Shown here one piece after another: positions 56,489 to 64,000 of a stretch of 64,000 nucleotides of DNA (positions are counted from its first letter, which is position 1; the number at the start of each line of letters is the position of its first letter). Source of the stretch: JACVCS01 sp038328575 (lineage in GTDB: Bacteria > Planctomycetota > Phycisphaerae > Phycisphaerales > UBA1924); the NCBI GenBank assembly GCA_038328575.1, contig JBBQMD010000003.1:47809-111808 (forward strand), read 5' to 3'. The notes under the pieces were generated by a model. The model was not told the DNA's origin, did not search any database, and saw only the letters and a list, made by a program, of their open reading frames with translations. The translations under genes were made by a program, and so were the position numbers.

Positions 56489-58498
56489 TCACGCCTTCGC
56501 TTCCAGTTGCTCGCGCTTCTGCAAGTACTCTTTCACCGCGATCACCACCGTCGCGTGGCTCCAGGTCAGCGGGCTGACGCTGATCGGTGCGCCCGTGTGC
56601 GGGTTGAACTGCTCCGCCAGCACGCCGCTGGCGCTGGCCCGCTTGGCCGCCCACTCCAGATACGGCACCGCCTTCTCCAGCTCTTCCAGCGTCGTCGCCT
56701 TGGCGATCTCGTGCTGCGCCAGCCACAGCGTGCAGATCAGCCACGGGTTGCCGGGGATCTCCTCGGTCTTGTCGCGCTCCACCTGGTGGTAGTAGTCGCG
56801 CTCATACCGCGCCACGCCGCCGATCTCGGTCTTGCACCACAGCCGCTCGCGGATCGACGCCATCTCCGCCTCAACCATCGGATCGCGCGCATCGAGCACG
56901 CCCAGCGCAAACAGCGCAAAGCTCGCGCTATCGCGCGTCATGTCGCTCTCGTACCCCGTCACCTGGCCCGCCACGTCATACACCGGCTTGACGCTGCGCG
57001 CAAAGCGATTTTCCTTCTCGTTCCAGATGATCTCCAGCAAGCCCTTGCGAATCTCCCCCGCCGCCGTCCGCCAATACGCCGCACGCCGAATGTCCCCAAA
57101 GTCCTCCGCGAAATCCGCCGCCGCCTCCAGCCCCGCGATCGTCGCGGCCACCGTGAACGTGTGTACGCCGCGCCGCTCTTCCCACAAGTCCCAGCTCGCC
57201 TTCGGCAGCCCACGACCCGTATTGAACGGCCCCTCCTTGTCACGAAACTCCGCCATCCACTTCGCGGCGCTCACCACCAGCGGCGTGTACAGCGGCTTCA
57301 CAAACTCCACGTCGCGGAACTTCAGAAAGTGCTGCCGCAGCGCCCACAGCACCAGCGCCGTCTCGTCCTGCTGCACCGGCAACACCTGCACCCCGTCAAC
57401 CATCCACGGATGCCAACTGCTGGCCAGCTTGCCGTCTGGCGTGTACTTGTGCAGGAAATAGCCCTTGGGATGGATGCTCTGCCCGCAGAACCGAAAGAAC
57501 GAACGCGACAGCTCGCTCTGGCCCGTCAGGATCAGCGAGTAGGCCACCAGCGCCCCGTCCCGAGGCCAGCAGTACGAATAGTGATCCCCCGCAAAGTGCG
57601 TGATATCGCTGTCGTTCGCCGCGATGATCGCCCCGCGATTGTCGATCTGCGTCCGCAGCACAAGCTGGCTGCGCTCAAACAGATCCTCCACCGCCGGCGA
57701 CAGCGACTTCGCGTCCACGTGTTCCTTGCGCACCCAGAGCTTCCAGAACGCGTCCGTCCGCCCGATGAACTTCCCGGGCGTCCGCTCGCGGATCACCCTG
57801 TTCAAGCTCTTCAGCTTCGTGTAGTCCGGCGCCGCGATCAGCCAACTGCTCACCGTGTTCGAGCCGCCCGGCTCCAGTTTCAAGTTGAAGCCCACCGTCG
57901 CATCGACCGACCCCTGGCTGATGGCGTTCCGCCCCAGTTGCCCGTCCTCCGCGTCCCGCCACGTTCCCTCCGCCGAGCCGATGCGTTTGGTGCCGATCGC
58001 CCAGTGATCGATCCCGCACTTCTCCGAGTCGCACGCGTTGATGAGAAAGTAGTGCTCGCCCTTGTACAGCACCAGCCCGCCAGTGTCCGGGTCATAGTTG
58101 GCGGTATCGCCGACCGGGTTCTCCTGGATCGAAAGATCCAGGTGCGAAAAGATCCGCACGTCGCGTGGCGCGTTTGAGAGATCCGTCACGTCCATCCGGC
58201 GCAGCCACACCGACTCGTGAAAGTCCACGCAATCAGCACACCGCAGCCGAAGCCCCAAGCCCGCGTGCTCCAGCGTCACGTCCGTCACCAGCGTCCCCGG
58301 CCGGTACCGCAGCGTCCGCACCCACCCGTCGTCCTCGATCCACGCAAACTTCCCATCCGCCCACACCCCGAAACGCTGCACCTGCCCCGTCGTGTGGTTG
58401 AACTTGCCCACCATCGGCCAATAGATGTCCCTGGCGCGATACTGCGCGTCAAACGTCACCAGCATGTCGCCATTACCAATCGGGATATCACGCGGCAT
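56489..58498 (-). CDS. GH15 glucoamylase-family glycoside hydrolase
   Basis: 669 residues from the ATG at 58498, with GGAG nine bases upstream. An N-terminal beta-sandwich (~1-270) and an alpha/alpha-barrel (~280-669). Barrel motifs: YCWPRDGALVAYSL, WHPWMVDG, QQDETALVLWAL, SWDLWEERRGVHTFT with the catalytic acid, and LAEQFNPHTGAPISVSPLTWSHA with the catalytic base. No signal peptide, so it acts on cytoplasmic glucan or trehalose, releasing glucose. The family also includes trehalases, so specificity is open. Confidence 0.92.
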   Translation of the reverse strand: MPRDIPIGNGDMLVTFDAQYRARDIYWPMVGKFNHTTGQVQRFGVWADGKFAWIEDDGWVRTLRYRPGTLVTDVTLEHAGLGLRLRCADCVDFHESVWLRRMDVTDLSNAPRDVRIFSHLDLSIQENPVGDTANYDPDTGGLVLYKGEHYFLINACDSEKCGIDHWAIGTKRIGSAEGTWRDAEDGQLGRNAISQGSVDATVGFNLKLEPGGSNTVSSWLIAAPDYTKLKSLNRVIRERTPGKFIGRTDAFWKLWVRKEHVDAKSLSPAVEDLFERSQLVLRTQIDNRGAIIAANDSDITHFAGDHYSYCWPRDGALVAYSLILTGQSELSRSFFRFCGQSIHPKGYFLHKYTPDGKLASSWHPWMVDGVQVLPVQQDETALVLWALRQHFLKFRDVEFVKPLYTPLVVSAAKWMAEFRDKEGPFNTGRGLPKASWDLWEERRGVHTFTVAATIAGLEAAADFAEDFGDIRRAAYWRTAAGEIRKGLLEIIWNEKENRFARSVKPVYDVAGQVTGYESDMTRDSASFALFALGVLDARDPMVEAEMASIRERLWCKTEIGGVARYERDYYHQVERDKTEEIPGNPWLICTLWLAQHEIAKATTLEELEKAVPYLEWAAKRASASGVLAEQFNPHTGAPISVSPLTWSHATVVIAVKEYLQKREQLEAKA

Positions 58499-58687
58499 GT
58501 CGTCTCCAAACGCCCCCGCCCCGCCGACACCGCTTCGCCCCGCATCACAACTCACATCGTCCGCCGTCGGCACAAGGGGACATGAGGCTAGCCAATCACC
58601 CCGTCCCCCGCCATGATCGACCGCCATTCCCTGCCACGCATCCCACACCGCCCATCCCCACTCCATTTTCCTTCATACCCTCATCCC

Positions 58688-60052
58688 ATGCGCACCGCTC
58701 CGCGAGCGTTCTCCGCCTGGCTCACGCTGGCCCTCGTGCTGGTCCTTGGCACCCTCGCCTTCGCCCAGCCCATCACCGCCGAAACCAAGCAAGCCGTCCT
58801 CGACCAGCTCCGCAAGGTCGTTGACGAACGCGCCTACACCGCCAGCGTTGACTTCAACAAACTCGATCAGCACCTCGCTAAGCACCAGGACGCCATCGAT
58901 CGCGCCGTCGATGCCCGCGCCTTCTCCACCGCCGTCAACAAAGCCCTGCGCGAGTTTAAGATCTCCCACTTCCGTCTCCTCACGCCCCTCACCGCCACCA
59001 ACCGCCGCTCCACCGAACGCGTCGGCATTGGCGTCGCCGCCCGCAAGACCGACGACGGCCTCGTCCTGCAGGACGTCGTCGAAGGCGGCCCCGCCGAACA
59101 CGCCGGCCTCCGCCAGGGCGACCTCATCATCCGCATCGATTCCGAGCCCGCCGTCAGCACCGAGCCTCTCGCCGGCGCCGAGGGCTCCACCCTCCTGCTC
59201 ACCGTCCGCCGCGCCGATGGCGACACCACCGAAGACATCACCGTCACCCGCGGCAAGTTCCAAACCCGCCGCCCCGAATCCCTCGTCACCACCGCGCCAG
59301 GACGCGCCGTCATGCGCATCCCCACCTTCTCCGTCGGTTACGACGCCCGCGCCATCGAATCCTTCTTCAAACAACTCAAAGACCAGCAGGTCACCCTCCT
59401 CGTCCTCGATCTCCGCTCCAACGGCGGCGGGCGCGTCACGAACCTCAACCATCTCCTGAGCTTCTTCCTCGAGCGCGACACCGACATCGGCACCAACATC
59501 TCCCGCACCCTCTCGCGCCGCTACCAGGAACAAACCAAGGGCGACCCCACCGACGCCGTCGCCATCGCCAACTGGACCCGCGCTAACTTCCGCATCCGCG
59601 CCCAGCAGCAGAGCCGCTTCACCGGGCGCGTCGCGGTCCTCATTGATCGCAACTCCGCCAGCGCCAGCGAGATCGCCGCCACCGCCCTGCGCGAGCTGCG
59701 CACCGCGCCCCTGGTCGGCACGCCCTCCGCCGGCGCCGTGCTCGTCAGCACCCACCTGCCGCTGAGTCAGGGCTGGGAGCTGCAGTTCCCGCTTTCAGAC
59801 TACGTCTCGATCAAGGGCGTGCGCCTCGAAGCCCACAAGATCCAGCCCGACTCCACCATCACCGGCCCGCGCTCCAAAGACCCGGCAATCGACCCCTGCG
59901 TCATCAAAGCCTTCGAGCTCCTGGCCAGCCTCCCGCCCGAGCCCGCCCGCGCGCCCGCCGCTCCATCAGACCCCAAACCCGCCGCTCCCGAACCCGCGCC
60001 CACTCCCGCCGATCCCGCCACCTCGCGCCCCGAGCCAGCCACGGCCCCCTGA
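58688..60052 (+). CDS. Exported S41-family PDZ protease
   Basis: 454 residues from the ATG at 58688; signal peptide cut after LAFA. PDZ domain at ~115-190 (ERVGIGVAARKTDDGLVLQDVVEGGPAEHAG) and S41 core with LVLDLRSNGGG and the catalytic Ser in RNSASASEIAATAL; the Lys partner expected four turns later is not obvious, though K380-region residues are candidates. The last 45 residues are Pro/Ala-rich. Carboxy-terminal processing of envelope proteins is the family role. It is divergent from the GH15 gene and precedes the ketosynthase. Confidence 0.85.
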   Translation: MRTAPRAFSAWLTLALVLVLGTLAFAQPITAETKQAVLDQLRKVVDERAYTASVDFNKLDQHLAKHQDAIDRAVDARAFSTAVNKALREFKISHFRLLTPLTATNRRSTERVGIGVAARKTDDGLVLQDVVEGGPAEHAGLRQGDLIIRIDSEPAVSTEPLAGAEGSTLLLTVRRADGDTTEDITVTRGKFQTRRPESLVTTAPGRAVMRIPTFSVGYDARAIESFFKQLKDQQVTLLVLDLRSNGGGRVTNLNHLLSFFLERDTDIGTNISRTLSRRYQEQTKGDPTDAVAIANWTRANFRIRAQQQSRFTGRVAVLIDRNSASASEIAATALRELRTAPLVGTPSAGAVLVSTHLPLSQGWELQFPLSDYVSIKGVRLEAHKIQPDSTITGPRSKDPAIDPCVIKAFELLASLPPEPARAPAAPSDPKPAAPEPAPTPADPATSRPEPATAP

Positions 60053-60095
60053 CCCCGCGCGCCTGATTCCTCCCCCGCCGGGCTACGCTCGATTC

Positions 60096-61463
60096 ATGTC
60101 GCGGCGCGTGGTCATCACCGGTCTTGGTGCTTTATGTGGGCTCGGTGTCGGGGCAAACGCCCTCTGGCAGGGCATGTGCAAAGGCCGCTCGGCCCTTCGC
60201 CCCATCACACGCTTTGACGCCTCCGGTTTCCGCTCACGCCTCGCCGCCGAGGTCGAAAACTTCTCCGCCAAAGACATGGTTCCCAAGAGCTACCGCAAGG
60301 CGGTCAAGGTCTTCGCGCGCGATGTCGAACTCGCCGTGGGCGCCGCCAAAGAAGCCGTCGCCGATGCCGACCTCATCACCCGCTCCACGCTCGACCTCGA
60401 CGCCGATCCCGCCAGCGCCTCCACCATGACCTTCCCCTCCGCACAGATGGGCTGCCACATCGGCGCCGGCCTCATCAGCGCCGAGGCCGACGAGCTCACC
60501 GCCGCCATGGCCACCAGCCGCACCCCCCAAGGCGCCTTCGACCTCCAAGGCTGGGGCACCCGCGGCATGGAAAACCTCACCCCACTCTGGATGCTCAAGT
60601 ACCTCCCCAACATGGTCTCTTGCCACGTGACCATCATTCACGGCGCCTGCGGCCCCTCCAACACCATCACCTGCGCCGAAGCCAGCGGCATCCTCTCCAT
60701 CGGCGAGTCCCTCCGCGTCATCGAACGCGCCGAAGCCGAGCTCTGCTTCTGCGGCGGATCCGAAAGCAAACTCAACCTCATGGGCCTGCTCCGCATGGAT
60801 ATCGCCGGCCGCCTCGCGCCCACCGCCGACCATACCGACGGCAGCCAGGTCCTCAAACCCTTCGACCCCGCCTCCCCAGGCACCCTCATGGGCGAGGGCG
60901 CCGGCCTCCTGCTCCTCGAATCACGCGACTCCGCCCTCAAGCGAAACCAGCGCGTCTACGCCGAGATCATCGGCTTCGGCGCCGGCCACAGCGGCCGCCG
61001 CCCAATCTACATTGGCCAGGCTGGCATCCCCCCCAACTTCGACCTCACCCAGGCCGACGAAGGCTTCCTCAGCTCCATCCAAAACGCCATGGACGACGCC
61101 AAAGTCCAACCCCACGAAATCGACGCCATCGTCACCCTCGGCTCCGGCCACCCCGGCACGGATCTTGGCGAGGCCGGTGCCCTTCGCCAGGCTTTCGGAA
61201 ACCGCCTCCCCGCCATTCCGCTGGCCTTCATGGGCCCCGCCATCGGCAACTGCATGGCCGGTGCCGGCGGGCTCCTGGCGGCGCTCGGCGCATTGATCGT
61301 CCGCGAGCAGATGCTCCCAGCCCGCATCAACTCCGGCCATCCCGTCCAAGGCCTCATGGCCGGCCCCGCACCCGCCCTCCCCACGCCCATCAAACGCCTC
61401 CTAGTCGCCAGCAGCTCCCTCAGCGGCCAAAACGCTGCCCTCGTCATGGCCCCCGCTGCGTGA
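60096..61463 (+). CDS. Degenerate beta-ketoacyl-ACP synthase (chain-length-factor-like)
   Basis: 455 residues of the KAS fold (VVITGLGALCGLGVGANALW...). The nucleophile C193 is present in NTITCAEASG, and H352 in GSGHPGTDLGE may be the first His. The second His block, normally K-S-x-x-G-H-x-x-G-A-A-G, reads F-M-G-P-A-I-G-N-C-M-A-G-A-G, so His is Asn385 and the Lys is gone. It could be a chain-length factor, a dedicated decarboxylase-type synthase, or a synthase with altered chemistry. A canonical fabF lies at 31.6 kb. No partner KS adjoins it. Confidence 0.82.
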   Translation: MSRRVVITGLGALCGLGVGANALWQGMCKGRSALRPITRFDASGFRSRLAAEVENFSAKDMVPKSYRKAVKVFARDVELAVGAAKEAVADADLITRSTLDLDADPASASTMTFPSAQMGCHIGAGLISAEADELTAAMATSRTPQGAFDLQGWGTRGMENLTPLWMLKYLPNMVSCHVTIIHGACGPSNTITCAEASGILSIGESLRVIERAEAELCFCGGSESKLNLMGLLRMDIAGRLAPTADHTDGSQVLKPFDPASPGTLMGEGAGLLLLESRDSALKRNQRVYAEIIGFGAGHSGRRPIYIGQAGIPPNFDLTQADEGFLSSIQNAMDDAKVQPHEIDAIVTLGSGHPGTDLGEAGALRQAFGNRLPAIPLAFMGPAIGNCMAGAGGLLAALGALIVREQMLPARINSGHPVQGLMAGPAPALPTPIKRLLVASSSLSGQNAALVMAPAA

Positions 61464-61561
61464 AAGGATCTTGAGATTCGTGGCTAAACTCTCCTCCCGC
61501 GGCGCTTCGGCGTTCCGCACTCAGCCCACACTCCTTCCACGTTTTCTACAGGAGCATCTCC

Positions 61562-62185
61562 ATGCCCAGCGACTTTGACCGTCCATCAGACCAACGCCGC
61601 GATCCCCGCGATTCCCGCGCCCCGCGCGACTCTCATGACTCCCGCGATCGCAACTACCGCGGCGGCGGGGGTGGCGGTGGTGGTGGCGGCGGCGGCCAGC
61701 GCCGCGGCGTCCCTCTCGCCGAACTCGATCCCGCCCTCACCGCTGTCAGCCACAAGCTCATCGGCTGCGCCCGTGACGTCCACATGTCCATCGGCCCGGG
61801 CTTTGATCGCGAGGTCTACCTCAAGGCTCTCTGCGAAGAGCTCTCCGCCCAGGGCGTCACCTTCAAACAAGATCACGCCTTTGACGTGAAGTACAAAGGC
61901 CAGTCCGTCGGCACCACCACCGCCGACCTCTACATCGCCGATCGCTTCCTCGTCATGATCCTCGCCCGCTACGCCGAGATCGGCTCCGCCGAGCGCACCA
62001 TCCTCCGCGCTCAGCTTCGCGCCGCCGATCTCGAGCTCGGCCTTATCGTCAACTTCGCCGGCCGCCTGCTCAAAGACGGCCTCGTCCGCGTGCTCAACCC
62101 GGAAAAGATTCAGTCCCTTCGCGGCAACCCCGCCGAGCCAACAGAGAGCCACGACGATCACTTCGACGTGCCCCCTCAGCCGTAA
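61562..62185 (+). CDS. GxxExxY family protein with poly-Gly segment
   Basis: 207 residues. Residues ~50-175 match the GxxExxY family (SHKLIGCARDVHMSIGPGFDREVYLKALCEEL, then a K-Y-K-G-Q-S-V-G-T segment and LELGLIVNFAG), a small PD-(D/E)XK-like fold of unknown activity common in planctomycetes. The N-terminal 45 residues are Arg/Asp/Ser-rich and end in twelve glycines in a row. A terminator follows. Confidence 0.8.
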   Translation: MPSDFDRPSDQRRDPRDSRAPRDSHDSRDRNYRGGGGGGGGGGGGQRRGVPLAELDPALTAVSHKLIGCARDVHMSIGPGFDREVYLKALCEELSAQGVTFKQDHAFDVKYKGQSVGTTTADLYIADRFLVMILARYAEIGSAERTILRAQLRAADLELGLIVNFAGRLLKDGLVRVLNPEKIQSLRGNPAEPTESHDDHFDVPPQP

Positions 62186-62558
62186 ACTCTTAATCTTCAT
62201 CCAAAGGTTCTATCACCCGGTGCCGTCGTTGGCACCGGTTGTTTATTGCGCGTTCCGATTCGGTGCTTCGCTCGCCCCCTTCAAATCGTCAGCCTGCACG
62301 GCCTGATTCGTGCCCGAGATCACAGGCTTAGTCATCATGGCTCAAAGCTACGCCGCCTCGAACATTGCAAAGATCGTGTTATGGTTCTGCAAACACTTTA
62401 CGTTATCGTCTTCCTAATCCTCACTCAATCCCCACACAACCTTGATGATGCCTGCGCGGGACTCAAGTATTATTCTGCCGTCTACTGCCTCCGTTCCCGC
62501 AATGTTCCCCCTGTGAGCGCGGATTCCCCTCGCTCAAGGCCCGCCAGGACCCACCATC
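62186..62558. other. Intergenic region upstream of the prepilin gene
   Basis: 373 bases: the terminator at 62217-62247, then lower-GC sequence (62380-62480) with a possible -10 TATTAT at 62468-62473, which would start a transcript about 80 bases before the prepilin ATG. No matching -35 at normal spacing. Confidence 0.4.
62217..62247 (+). terminator. Terminator of the GxxExxY gene
   Basis: CCGGTGCC/GGCACCGG, perfect 8-bp stem, loop GTCGTT, then TTGTTTATT, 31 bases past the stop. Confidence 0.75.
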
Positions 62559-63575
62559 ATGCTGACGAAACCCGCCGCCCGTACCTCATCCGCCGCGTTC
62601 ACACTCATCGAGCTCCTCGTCGTCATCGCCATCATCGCACTCCTCGTCGGCATCCTCCTGCCCGCCCTCGGCAGCGCCCGTAAGGAAGCCAAGGCCATCA
62701 AGTGCGCCGCCAACGCCCGCTCCGTCGCGCAGGGTGTCACCATCTATCTCACCGACAACAAGGGCGTTTACCCCGCCGCCTACGTCTACGGCAACACCAC
62801 CGAAACCGGCACCTGGCGCGTGCAGGATCAGCAGGACGGCCACCCCACCCCGGGCAACGGCTACGTCCACTGGTCCTGGGCCCTGTTCAGCGGCGGTAAC
62901 GTCCCCGGCAATACCTTTGAATGCCCCGAAGTCTGGAACGGCGGCGCACCCCGCACCAACCCCGGCGAAGACGCCCGCGATTGGGAGCCCGGTCAGACCA
63001 ACGACATCGGCAGCACCTCCCCCTCCACCACGCCCAGCGATCGCCAGGTCAAGCGCATGGCTTACACCGGCAACGCCGCGATCTTCCCGCGCAACAAGTT
63101 CGCCGGCGCCGGCAGCCGCCTCAATCGTTTCGTGAAGGACAGCGAAACCACAAATATGAGCAAGACCATCCTGGTCACCGAGTTCCTCAACTCGACCAAC
63201 TGGGAAACCCTCAAGGACGACGGCGACAAGATCAAGAGCCACCGCTCGCTCATGCCCTTCGTCGGCCTTTCCTCCGGCTCTGACGTGTACAACGAGCCCA
63301 TCGGCGGCTCCGTCCCGCGCTTCACCTATCCCGAGCTCTCGTCCATCCTCCCCTCTGACCAACTCGGTATCAACGCCATCGCCAACAACAACTCGTCCCT
63401 CAACGCCGTCGGCCGCCACCACCCCGGCGCCAGCGGGCGCTGGGGCGGCACCGCCAACTTCTCGTTCCTCGATGGGCACGTCGAGCGCTTGAAGGTTCAG
63501 GACACTGTCGAAAAGAAGCTCTGGGGCGACAAGGTCTACAGCCTCACCGGCTCTGGCACCAGGGTCCGCCCGTAA
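62559..63575 (+). CDS. Prepilin-like protein with H-X9-DG signature (DUF1559 type)
   Basis: 338 residues. Prepilin peptidase site S-S-A-A|FTLIELLVVIAIIALLVGILLPAL with Glu +5, then a long helix (GSARKEAKAIKCAANARSVAQG). The C-terminal block H-P-G-A-S-G-R-W-G-G-T-A-N-F-S-F-L-D-G-H is the H-X9-DG motif found in hundreds of planctomycete pseudopilin paralogues. Role unknown; likely displayed by a type II/IV-like machine such as the one at 40-47 kb. Start ATG at 62559. Confidence 0.88.
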   Translation: MLTKPAARTSSAAFTLIELLVVIAIIALLVGILLPALGSARKEAKAIKCAANARSVAQGVTIYLTDNKGVYPAAYVYGNTTETGTWRVQDQQDGHPTPGNGYVHWSWALFSGGNVPGNTFECPEVWNGGAPRTNPGEDARDWEPGQTNDIGSTSPSTTPSDRQVKRMAYTGNAAIFPRNKFAGAGSRLNRFVKDSETTNMSKTILVTEFLNSTNWETLKDDGDKIKSHRSLMPFVGLSSGSDVYNEPIGGSVPRFTYPELSSILPSDQLGINAIANNNSSLNAVGRHHPGASGRWGGTANFSFLDGHVERLKVQDTVEKKLWGDKVYSLTGSGTRVRP

Positions 63576-63598
63576 CTCGATCTGAACGCCCCCGCCTG

Positions 63599-63620
63599 GG
63601 AAGGCTCACCGCCTTTTCCT
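63599..63620 (+). terminator. Weak terminator after the prepilin gene
   Basis: GGAAGGC-TCACC-GCCTTTT with two G-T pairs at the base, followed by CCTTG. Short stem, so low confidence. Confidence 0.4.
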
Positions 63621-63793
63621 TGCTCGGTGGGGCGTGGCTGGAGAACCCCCCGCATGGCCGCGGGTGAGAGGTCGTAAAAAACGTCGAACGCTGCGCGGCC
63701 AGGGCCGCCTGTCGATCCGTCAGGAATCAATGCGATCGGCGCGTGCCGCCCGCTGTGTCTGTCATTCTGTGTCCATTTTCCTTGGAGAGACCC

Positions 63794-64000
63794 ATGAAGA
63801 AGAATCGTTTGATCGCCGCCGCCCTCGTGGCGGCCTCGGGCCTCGCCTGCGGCGTGGCTCAAGCCCAGAACAATGTCGTTCACATCTCCGGCGCAACCCT
63901 CTTCCAGAACTTCTTCATCTCTCCCTCATCCACCAACGACTTCCTCGATGTTGACCTCGACGGCATCGCCGGTATCAACTCCAACGGCCCCGACCAGCTC
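63794..64000 (+). CDS. Exported protein, N-terminal part (runs off the window)
   Basis: The first 69 residues are inside the window. ATG at 63794 follows GGAGA eleven bases upstream; the signal peptide is cut after VAQAQ. The mature start is NNVVHISGATLFQNFF, then a D-V-D-L-D-G stretch. The H-I-S-G-A-T-L-F pattern recalls the opening of periplasmic phosphate-binding-protein-like domains, which I have seen in Phycisphaerae exported proteins, but 45 mature residues are too few to be sure. Confidence 0.6.
   Translation, partial: MKKNRLIAAALVAASGLACGVAQAQNNVVHISGATLFQNFFISPSSTNDFLDVDLDGIAGINSNGPDQL

Overview
The window is about 66% GC by eye, tightly packed and bacterial. It most likely comes from the Planctomycetota, probably the class Phycisphaerae. 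The evidence is an EF-Tu with the planctomycete form of switch I, two exported proteins with paired dockerin-like tails ending near a Gly-Cys, a prepilin of the DUF1559 type with the H-X9-DG signature, and a SecE with a large N-terminal extension. HldE (ADP-heptose synthesis) and an LptF/LptG permease indicate a diderm that makes lipopolysaccharide. I see no insertion sequence, prophage, integrase or CRISPR array.

Layout. 0-4.7 kb: two minus-strand exported repeat proteins. 4.8-8.7 kb: the translation and secretion block tRNA-Thr, tuf, rpmG, tRNA-Trp, secE, nusG, which stops before the usual rplK. 8.7-10.6 kb: a HicB-like orphan, an OsmC protein and an HTH membrane protein. 10.7-15.3 kb: a metallophosphoesterase, an LptF/G permease and a GT39 glycosyltransferase. 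15.3-22.6 kb: secreted proteins of unknown role, a CpcT-like lipoprotein, a GT4 glycosyltransferase, ApaG and QueD. 22.7-28.5 kb: a short promoter-terminator unit, folP, trxA, a Gfo/Idh/MocA oxidoreductase, an outer-membrane-like barrel, a lone FliN and a DUF1444 protein. 28.5-29.36 kb: a structured, apparently non-coding stretch. 29.4-32.9 kb: a sigma-54 activator, acpP and fabF. 32.9-38.1 kb: hldE, an M28 peptidase, a one-domain asparaginase-like protein and mgtE. 38.4-47.2 kb: a sensor kinase, a STAS protein and a nearly fully overlapping pilus/secretion operon (GspE, GspF, PilM, PilN, PilO, PilP/GspB-like, GspG). 47.4-51.4 kb: ubiE/menG, a B12-fold protein, a HAD hydrolase and truD. 51.5-56.5 kb: an ECF sigma factor followed by three envelope proteins ending in a VIT/vWA lipoprotein. 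56.5-64 kb: a GH15 glucoamylase-like enzyme, an S41 protease, a degenerate ketosynthase, a GxxExxY protein, a prepilin and the start of another exported protein.

The most unusual non-coding feature is a set of at least nine intergenic tracts built on a strict 7-base period (GAGTCGC, GGCAATC, CCGCACT and related heptamers), recalling the heptanucleotide STRR repeats of cyanobacteria. Other points worth attention are a compact three-way-junction RNA candidate at 15.4 kb, a consensus promoter running straight into a terminator ahead of folP, the sigma/VIT-vWA envelope operon, and a ketosynthase in which one catalytic His is replaced by Asn. Functions are assigned by recognising motifs in the translated sequence; no database search was run.
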